From Candidatus Contendibacter sp. (GTDB lineage: Bacteria; Pseudomonadota; Gammaproteobacteria; Competibacterales; Competibacteraceae), in NCBI GenBank assembly GCA_008933795.1, contig WBUJ01000012.1, positions 1-47,476 of the forward strand: a stretch of DNA of 47,476 nt. Direction: 5' to 3'. A model generated the notes under the pieces. It was not told the DNA's origin, made no database searches, and saw nothing but the letters and a program-made list of their open reading frames with translations. Position numbers and translations under genes: made by a program. Of this stretch, positions 30,401-37,545 are shown piece after piece. How positions within the stretch are numbered: position 1 is the stretch's first letter; every line of letters starts with the position of its first letter.

Positions 30401-31427
30401 GACGACTCCCGACGGCCCGCTGCACGCCGACCTGCTGGCGATTCAGAAAGCCGCCCAGCGCTCGGCCGACCTGACCCGTCAGTTGCTAGCCTTCGCCCGC
30501 AAGCAAACCATCGCGCCCAAGGTGCTCGACCTCAACGACACCATCGCCGGTATGCTGAAAATGCTCGGGCGGCTGATCGGCGAGGACATCAGGTTGTTCT
30601 GGAAACCCGCCAATTCGTTGTGGCCGGTGAACATGGACCCGGCCCAGATCGACCAGATTATGGTCAACCTGGTGGTCAACGCCCGCGACGCCATCGCCGA
30701 CATCGGCAAAATCATCATCGAGACCGGCCAGGCGGAGTTCGACGAGAGCTATTGCGAGGCCCACGCCGGTTTCATTCCCGGGCGGTACGTGCTGCTGGCG
30801 GTCAGCGACAACGGTTGCGGCATGGACAAAGGGGTTCTGGCGCAACTGTTCGACCCGTTTTTCACCACCAAGCCGCGCGGGCGGGGCACGGGTCTTGGTC
30901 TGGCCACGGTGTACGGCATCGTCAAGCAAAACCACGGCTTCATCGGTGTGTACAGCGAACCGGGGCAAGGCTCGACCTTCAAAATCTACCTGCCCCGCCA
31001 CGCGGCGGACCAAGCCGGCGCCAGCCCGACGCCGGCGCCGGCCATCGCGCCGACTGGCGCCGAAACCGTGCTGCTGGTCGAGGACGAAGCGGCGCTGCTC
31101 AAACTCGGCAAGCTATTGCTCGAACGGCTGGGCTATACCGTGCTGGCCGCCGGGAGCCCGAATCAGGCGCTCGAACTGGCCGAGGCGCACGCGGGCGTCA
31201 TCCATCTGTTGCTGACCGACGTGATCATGCCGGACATGAGCGGCCGCGAGCTTTGGCAACGACTCAGCGCCCTGCGGCCGGGCCTCAAATGCCTGTTCAT
31301 GTCCGGCTACACCGCCGATGTGATCGCCCATCACGGCGTCCTCGACGACGGCGTCCACTTCCTGCAAAAGCCCTTTTCCCGGGAGGCGCTGGCCGCCAAG
31401 CTCCGCGAGGTGCTGGGCGGGCTATGA
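27417..31427 (+). CDS. Hybrid sensor histidine kinase (sensor domain, PAS2, GAF2, HisKA, HATPase, REC)
   Basis: 1336 residues. A membrane helix (about 15-34) precedes a periplasmic sensor domain (35-300, with [13 protein letters not shown] and [16 protein letters not shown], suggesting a double-Cache fold) and a second helix (about 302-322). PAS domains follow at about 344-465 ([25 protein letters not shown]) and 471-600, and GAF domains at about 611-760 and 775-940. HisKA has [17 protein letters not shown] with the phosphoacceptor histidine near 976. HATPase has [17 protein letters not shown] and [13 protein letters not shown]. A C-terminal receiver (1214-1335) has [13 protein letters not shown], with the aspartate near 1268. 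The output partner is not adjacent. An in-frame TTG at 27402 is another possible start. Confidence 0.93.
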   Translation: [1336 protein letters not shown]

Positions 31428-31485
31428 CCGAAGCCAGGCTTCGTGGCGCGCCGAAGGCGGCTCCGCATCCGTCGCCGCGCCGCCG

Positions 31486-32109
31486 TCAGGATCGTTCGGC
31501 CAGCGCTGCCTCGACCTGGGCTGTCAGCCGGTCCAGAGCGGCGCCGAAGAAATGATCCGCCCCCGCCACGATGTGCAGCCGGGCGGCTGGATGCCAGTGG
31601 GGCAACAGCGCCCGCAGCGGCGCCAGCGGCGCCATGCGGTCGCGGTCGCCGACGATGACCGCCAGTTCCGCCGGCGGCGCGGCGACCGGATCGAAATCCA
31701 GAAACAGCACCGGCGGCGCCACCACCACCTGCCGGCGCACCGTGGCCAGCGGCGGATTCAGGCGCAGGTTGACCCAAGCGCCGAAGGAATAGCCGGCCAG
31801 GTCGGTCACGGTCTTGCCCAGCCGGCTCAGATGCGCCGCCGCCGCCCGCGCGTCGGCCTGCTCGCCGTCGCCGTCGCCGTAATCGCCCCCGCTCCTCCCA
31901 ACGCCACGAAAGTTGAAACGCAGCGTGCTGTAACCAAGCCGCTGGTAAACCTCGGCTAGGGTAGTCACCACCGGATTGTCCATCTCGCCGCCGTACAGCG
32001 GGTGCGGGTGGGTGAGGACCGCCGCGTCCGGCCCGGGCGCTCGATGCAGCCGGCCTTCCAGCCGGAGCGGGCCGGAATCGAAAAAGACGGTTTCCTCGGT
32101 TGCCGACAT
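31486..32109 (-). CDS. Alpha/beta hydrolase
   Basis: 207 residues. VLTHPHPLYGGEMDNPVV carries the oxyanion-loop HPHPLYGG motif typical of the YcjY/DUF-type serine hydrolases. LRFNFRGVGRSGGDYGDGDGEQAD follows, then nucleophile elbow GYSFGAW (serine). The acid lies in IVGDRDRM, and the histidine in AGADHFF. The substrate is unknown. It is convergent with the hybrid kinase and 29 bp downstream of the GGDEF-EAL gene's stop... in the opposite sense: its start at 32109 faces that gene's end at 32139 on the same strand, so they may form one transcript. Confidence 0.88.
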   Translation of the reverse strand: MSATEETVFFDSGPLRLEGRLHRAPGPDAAVLTHPHPLYGGEMDNPVVTTLAEVYQRLGYSTLRFNFRGVGRSGGDYGDGDGEQADARAAAAHLSRLGKTVTDLAGYSFGAWVNLRLNPPLATVRRQVVVAPPVLFLDFDPVAAPPAELAVIVGDRDRMAPLAPLRALLPHWHPAARLHIVAGADHFFGAALDRLTAQVEAALAERS

Positions 32110-32138
32110 GACACGGTTTCCCTAATCGAGCCCGGGCC

Positions 32139-34673
32139 TCACGGCGCGGGTGGCGCGGTGGCCGCCGCCCTGGCCCAATCCCGCGCCAGCAGACTTTTGA
32201 ACTCCGCCAGCGGCATCGGCTGGCCGAAGTAGTAGCCCTGGCCTTCGTCGCAGCCGTGGTCGCGCAGAAACGTCAGTTGCTCGACCGTTTCCACCCCTTC
32301 CGCCACCACCTCCAGCCTCAGACCGTGCGCCAGCGTCAGGATCGCGTTCGCGATGGCGACGCTGCTGGTGTTGGTTGGCAAATCCATCACGAAGGTGCGA
32401 TCGATCTTGAGCACGTCCAGCGGAAAGCGTTGCAGGTAGCCCAGCGAGGAGTAGCCGGTGCCGAAGTCGTCGATCGCCACCCGCGCGCCCAGGGTCTTGA
32501 AGGCTTTCAGGGTCGCGAGATTTTCATCGGTGGGGTTCATCAGGATGGTCTCGGTCAATTCCAGCTCCAGGCAGGTCGGCTCGAACGCCGCCTCCGCCAG
32601 CACGTCGCGCACCAGATCGGCCAGATTGGCCTGCCGGAACTGCCGGGCGGACAGATTGATCGCTACCCGCAGGCCGGCGAATCCGTCGCGATGCAACTGG
32701 CCGATCTCGCGCACGGCGGTGCGCAACACCCATTCGCCCAGTTGCAGAATCAGCCCGCTGTCCTCGGCGATGGGAATAAACCGGACCGGCGACAACAGAC
32801 CGAGTTCGGGGTGGTTCCAGCGGATCAGCGCCTCGGCGCCCCGGATGGCGTCGGCGTGGAAATCCCATTTCGGCTGGTAGTACAGCTCCAGTTCCCGCTG
32901 TTCCACGGCGTGGCGCAGGTGGGTTTCCAGATTCAGGCGCTCGCGCGACAGCACCGTGGCGCCGGACAGATAGAACTGATAGTTGTTGCGCCCCAGATCC
33001 TTGGCCCGATACAGGGCGATATCGACATTGCGCAGCAGCATCTCGGTGTTTTGCCCATCGCGCGGGTACAGGCTGATGCCGATGCTGCAACTGGCGTGCA
33101 GTTCGTGATCGCCCAGCCGGCAGGGCTGAGCCACGACATCCAGCATGCGCTGCGCGATCCAGGCCGCATCGTCGCTGGTGGCCAGATCGGGCAGCAACAC
33201 CGCAAACTCGTCGCCGCCCTGCCGGGAAATGGTGTCGCATTCGCGCACGCATTGCTGCAAGCGCGCCGCCATGTCCCGCAACAACTGGTCGCCGATCGTG
33301 TGACCGAGGGTGTCGTTGAACCGCTTGAAGCGGTCCAGATCCACCAGCATCACCCCCACCAGGGTATGGTCGCGCCCGGCCCGCAATACCGCCTGCCGCA
33401 ACCGGTCGGTCAACAACGCCCGGTTGGGCAAGCCGGTCAGGGCGTCGTATTGGGCCAGATTTTGGAGGCGCTCTTCCGCCTGCTTGCGTTCGGTGATGTC
33501 CTGCACCACGGTCACGAAGTGCTCCACCACGCCGTTCGCCCGCCGCAGGCAGCGGTTCGATACATGGGCGTGGAGCAGTCCGCCATCCGGACGGATAAAG
33601 CGCTTGTCGAGCGAGTAACCCTCGATCCGGCGGTTCATCACTCGATCGAACTGCGCCAACTCGGCGGCCAGATCCTCGGGATGGGTCAGCTCGACCCAGC
33701 TCAAACGCTGCAGTTGCGCCCGCGGGTAGCCCAGCATTTCGCACAGCCGGTCGTTGATCTCGCACCAGCGTTTGTCGGGACCGGTCAGGGCGATGCCGAT
33801 CAACGGCAGTTCGAAATAGCCGCGGAAACGGGTCTCGCTGGCGCGCAACGCCTCCTCGGTTCGTTTCCGCTCGGCGATGTCGGTGTGAGCGCCCAGATAG
33901 CCGGTGACGCGGCCGGCGCGATCGCGCAATGGTGCGGCGCGGGTGCTGAGCCAGGTTTCCTGGCCCGCGGGCGTGCGAAACCGATGCTCGATCAGCAATT
34001 CGGAACCACTCTCGACGGTTTGCCGCCAAGCCGCCAGCACCGGCTCCCGATCGTCGGGATGCAAGGCGCGGGTCCACCCCGACTCGACCGCCTGTTCGGC
34101 GGTCAGGCCGGCCATCTGGCGCCAACGATCGTTGACGTAGCGGCACTGGCCCCGGGCGTTGGTGAGAAAGACGCCGACCGGAAGCTGCTCGGTCAGGTGG
34201 CGAAACCGCCGTTCGCTGTCGCGCAGGCTGTCCACGAGTTGCCGCTGGCGTTCGTTCTCCGCTTCCAGCGCGGCCAGCCGGCGCTGGCGGGCGTCGGTTT
34301 CGCCGCTCAGGCTGGCAAACTGCTGGGGGGGGGGGCGCCGCAAGCGGCGGCGCCGATCGAGGAACAAGGCGATCGCGCCCCCGGCCAAACTCAGCGCGAC
34401 CAACCCGCCGCCGATCCAGAATCCAAGCCGGCTCTGGCCAGGATCGGCCGCTCTGGATTCGACGGCGACCGGCGCCGGACTGGCGTTCGCCGGGACCAGC
34501 GCCGCGCCGCCCGGGAGCCCCATCAGCCACAGCGACAGCAACGGGATACCCATCGAGCGAATCGTCCTCCAGATCGCGGCGATAAGCTGGTTGGGATTCC
34601 GGTCGTCCGCGTCCGTTGAGGCCATTTTCCGGGCCATTCTTGCGTCGCCATGTTTGTCGTTGCGGTGCGCCAT
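32139..34673 (-). CDS. PAS-PAS-GGDEF-EAL cyclic-di-GMP turnover protein
   Basis: 844 residues from ATG 34673; the start is uncertain, with ATGs also at 34637 and 34625. Two hydrophobic segments lie at about 39-62 and 83-105. PAS domains are at about 150-270 ([28 protein letters not shown]) and 275-395. The GGDEF domain has an intact motif near 486 ([11 protein letters not shown]). The EAL domain has [12 protein letters not shown] near 614, [21 protein letters not shown] and VVAEGVET, all consistent with an active phosphodiesterase. Both domains look catalytically complete. It is divergent from moaA. A c-di-GMP enzyme in the same window as a GEMM-like leader at 43158 is worth noting. Confidence 0.93.
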   Translation of the reverse strand: [844 protein letters not shown]

Positions 34674-34905
34674 GTCAGGAAGTTTAGCAAAGACGTTCCC
34701 CGACTCAACCGGATATGCAGGGAAGTTTTTCCACACGGTCCGGAATGCGCCTCCACGCCGGTCATCATCTTCCTTGCCCTGGCGCGCGAGCGCATCCGAT
34801 GGCGCTATCCTCCAAATGAGGTATCCCATCGAATTAGGTCCCTTCCCAATCCAACTTCTGGTAGGGTTCCAAACTATTTCATCCGCCGCCCCCGAGGTAT
34901 TTCAC

Positions 34906-35934
34906 GTGCAGGTTCCGCCCCGTGAAAGCAAGCCCGCCGCCACCCCGTTGATCGACCGCTTCGGTCGTCGAGTCCATTATGTTCGCTTTTCCGTGACCGA
35001 CCGCTGCGATTTCCGCTGCGTCTACTGCATGAGCGAGCGCATGACCTTTCTGCCGCGCGCCCGGGTGCTGACGCTGGAGGAACTGGCGATGCTGGGCCGG
35101 ACCTTCGTGGAACTGGGCGCGAGCAAGATTCGCGTCACAGGCGGCGAACCGCTGGTGCGGCGCAATATCCTGTGGCTGTTCCAGGAACTGGGTCAATTGC
35201 GGGAGCGCGGCCTGGCGGAACTGGTGCTGACCACCAACGGTTCGCAACTGGAACGGATGGCCGCCGACCTGAAGGCTGCCGGCGTGGCGCGAATCAACAT
35301 CAGTCTGGATACCCTCGACCCGGCGCGCTTTCGCCGCATGACCCGAGCGGGCGAGCTGGACGCGGTGCTGCGCGGCATTCGGGCGGCGCGAGCGGCGGGC
35401 TTCCAGCGACTCAAGCTGAACGCTGTCATTCTCAAGGGCCGCAATCACGATGAAGTGACGAGCCTGGCGCGCTTCGCCATCGAGAACGGCCTGGACATCA
35501 GCTATATCGAGGAAATGCCGTTCGGCGCCATCAACGACCACGACCGCACCGAGGCATACTACTCCAGCGACGCCATTCGCGCCGACCTGGAGGGGGTTTT
35601 CGTACTCGCCCCGACGACGGAAAGCACCGGCGGCCCGGCCCGTTATTACCGCGTTCCAGGAACCGACAGCCGCATCGGCTTCATCTCGCCCCACAGTCAC
35701 AATTTCTGCGATGCGTGCAACCGGGTGCGGGTCTCGGCCGAGGGTCGGCTGCTGCTCTGCCTGGGGCAGGAGCACTCGGTGGATTTGCGCCATGTCCTGC
35801 GCGCCCATCCCGGCGACCGCGAACGGTTGAAACAGGCCATTGTCGCCGCCATGGCGATCAAGCCGCGCGGCCATGATTTCCTGCTTGGCGGCCAGACGGC
35901 GATCCCGCGCCACATGAACCACACTGGTGGGTGA
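34906..35934 (+). CDS. moaA: GTP 3',8-cyclase, molybdenum cofactor biosynthesis
   Basis: 342 residues from GTG 34906 (GAGG at 8 nt). Radical-SAM cluster: C34-x3-C38-x2-C41 in DRCDFRCVYCM. TGGEPLVR follows. The C-terminal second 4Fe-4S site is CDACNRVRVSAEGRLLLC (C268, C271, C285), and the protein ends in the conserved Gly-Gly. With MoaC it converts GTP to cyclic pyranopterin. No other moa or moe genes are adjacent. The frame is open far upstream into the antisense of the GGDEF-EAL gene, but that part is a shadow. ATG alternatives are absent near the family N-terminus. Confidence 0.95.
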   Translation: MQVPPRESKPAATPLIDRFGRRVHYVRFSVTDRCDFRCVYCMSERMTFLPRARVLTLEELAMLGRTFVELGASKIRVTGGEPLVRRNILWLFQELGQLRERGLAELVLTTNGSQLERMAADLKAAGVARINISLDTLDPARFRRMTRAGELDAVLRGIRAARAAGFQRLKLNAVILKGRNHDEVTSLARFAIENGLDISYIEEMPFGAINDHDRTEAYYSSDAIRADLEGVFVLAPTTESTGGPARYYRVPGTDSRIGFISPHSHNFCDACNRVRVSAEGRLLLCLGQEHSVDLRHVLRAHPGDRERLKQAIVAAMAIKPRGHDFLLGGQTAIPRHMNHTGG

Positions 35935-35981
35935 AATGACCGAGCCGTTGTAAGACGGCGGAACTTTCCACACCGCTCCCA

Positions 35982-35999
35982 GTCCCCGAATCAGGGGAC
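35982..35999 (+). repeat. Short hairpin between moaA and cusB
   Basis: GTCCCC-GAATCA-GGGGAC is a 6-bp perfect stem with a six-base loop, 48 bp past the moaA stop and 41 bp before the cusB ATG. No T-run follows, so it may be a leader hairpin rather than a terminator. Confidence 0.3.
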
Positions 36000-36039
36000 C
36001 AACCGGGTTCCTGCAAGGTCTTCAGGGAATCCGAACGTC

Positions 36040-37545
36040 ATGAAAATCCTGCTGGCGATCCTCATCGCCGCTCTGCTGTTCGGCGCGGGCGTACTGCTGG
36101 CGCCCCGCCTGCAACCCCTGCTTGCCCAGCTTGGCCATGAGGCGAAACCGGCCGACTCCAACGCCATCGCGCCGAGCGAGCGTAAGCCGGTCAAGTACCG
36201 CCATCCGATGAACCCCACCATTTTCTCCGACACGCCGGCCAAGGACGACATGGGGATGGACTACATCCCGGTCTATGCCGACGATGGGAAGACCGATACC
36301 AACCCAGGTATCCGTATCGCGCCGGAGGTGGTCAACAATTTGGGCGTGCGCGCCGCGCCAGTCGAGCGCGGTGACCTCAGCCGGCGGATCGAGACCGTCG
36401 GCTACCTCGACTACGACGAACGCGCCCTCGGCCACGTCCATCTGCGCGCCAACGGCTGGGTGGAAAATCTGAAGGTAAAAACCCTGGGCGAGCGGGTGCG
36501 CAAAGGCGATTTGCTGCTGGAAGTCTACGCCCCCGATCTGGTCAACGCGCAAAAGGAATATCTTCAGGCGCTCGGCGGCATCCTGGAGTCGCTGAAAATT
36601 TCGGCCCGCGACCGCCTGCTGGCGCTGGGCGTGTCGGAGAGCCAAGTCCAGCAAGTGGAGAAGGAACGGCGCGTTCCCCAGTTGACCGCCGTGTATGCCC
36701 GGCAGGATGGCATTGTCTCGGCGCTCAACATCCGCCAGGGCATGTACGTCACCCCGGAAATGGAATTGATGACCCTGGCCGATGTCTCCACGGTCTGGGT
36801 CAAGGTCGAGGTGTTCGAGCAACAGGCTGGCTGGCTGGCGGTCGGCCAAAAAGCCGAGGTGCGATTGCCGCACGCACCCGGCGAGGTGTGGGAAGGGACG
36901 GTGGAGTACATCTACCCCGACGTGGACGCCAAGACCCGCGCCGTGCGCGCCCGGCTGCGCTTCCCCAATCCGGGCGAACGACTCAAGTTCAACATGTTCG
37001 CTGATGTCGTCGTTCACGCCACGCCGCGCGCCAGGGTTCCGCACATCCCCGGCGAGGCGTTGATCCGTACCGGGTCCGGGCAACGGGTCGTGGTTGATCT
37101 CGGTGACGGCCACTTTGAGGTCCGTCCGGTGGAAATCGGCATCGAGGCCGGCGACCGGGTGGAAATCCGTTCCGGGCTGAAGGAAGGCGAGCGGGTGGTC
37201 ACCTCCGCTCAATTCCTGCTCGATTCCGAAAGCAGCGTCCGTGCCAGCTTGCAACGACTGACCAAACCGCCGACGCCCGAGATTTGGGCGAAGGGCGTTA
37301 TCAATGCGGTCGAGGTGAATTCGCGCACCTTAAACGTGACCCACGAGCCGATCCCGGAACTGAGCTGGCCGACCATGACCATGGATTTCCCCGTCGCCAA
37401 AGGCGTCAAGCTGGAGGGGTTGAAACCAGACGGCAAGGGACGTTTCCGCATTCGAGAGGGGGAAGACGGGCGGTACGAGATCGACGCTATAGAACCCTCA
37501 CCCCCTACCCCTCTCCCGCAGGGCGAGGGGAGGAAGGCGCCATGA
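36040..37545 (+). CDS. cusB: CusB-type RND adaptor with heavy-metal-binding and CusF-like domains
   Basis: 501 residues. Signal/anchor (LLAILIAALLFGAGVLLAP). A heavy-metal-binding domain at about 48-85 has YRHPMNPTIFSDTPAKDDMGMDYIPVY with Met and His ligands. Adaptor core follows: GLDYDERALGHVHLRANGWVENLKV-like lipoyl and coiled-coil segments, and FPNPGERLKFNMFADVVV. A CusF-like domain at about 417-485 has H435, W443, M446 and M448 (ELSWPTMTMDF), the Cu(I)/Ag(I) ligands of free CusF. So chaperone and adaptor are one chain. The last residues ([16 protein letters not shown]) are translated repeat, not family sequence. The TGA overlaps the cusA ATG. Confidence 0.93.
   Translation: MKILLAILIAALLFGAGVLLAPRLQPLLAQLGHEAKPADSNAIAPSERKPVKYRHPMNPTIFSDTPAKDDMGMDYIPVYADDGKTDTNPGIRIAPEVVNNLGVRAAPVERGDLSRRIETVGYLDYDERALGHVHLRANGWVENLKVKTLGERVRKGDLLLEVYAPDLVNAQKEYLQALGGILESLKISARDRLLALGVSESQVQQVEKERRVPQLTAVYARQDGIVSALNIRQGMYVTPEMELMTLADVSTVWVKVEVFEQQAGWLAVGQKAEVRLPHAPGEVWEGTVEYIYPDVDAKTRAVRARLRFPNPGERLKFNMFADVVVHATPRARVPHIPGEALIRTGSGQRVVVDLGDGHFEVRPVEIGIEAGDRVEIRSGLKEGERVVTSAQFLLDSESSVRASLQRLTKPPTPEIWAKGVINAVEVNSRTLNVTHEPIPELSWPTMTMDFPVAKGVKLEGLKPDGKGRFRIREGEDGRYEIDAIEPSPPTPLPQGEGRKAP
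37498..37533. repeat. REP-like element at the cusB end and cusA ribosome-binding site
   Basis: TCACCCCCTACCCCTCTCCC, then GCAGGGCGAGGGGAGG: a pyrimidine arm and complementary purine arm around GCA. It encodes the last residues of CusB, and its GGGGAGG end is placed as the Shine-Dalgarno of cusA (9-15 nt before the ATG). It is alike to 17264-17299. Confidence 0.65.

Noticed and set aside
31430..31450. Hairpin CGAAGCC-A-GGCTTCG after the hybrid kinase as a terminator
   Set aside because: The loop is too small for the full stem and no T-run follows.
32256..34619. 787-codon plus-strand frame across the GGDEF-EAL gene
   Set aside because: The minus-strand protein has intact PAS, GGDEF and EAL motifs; the plus-strand frame has none.
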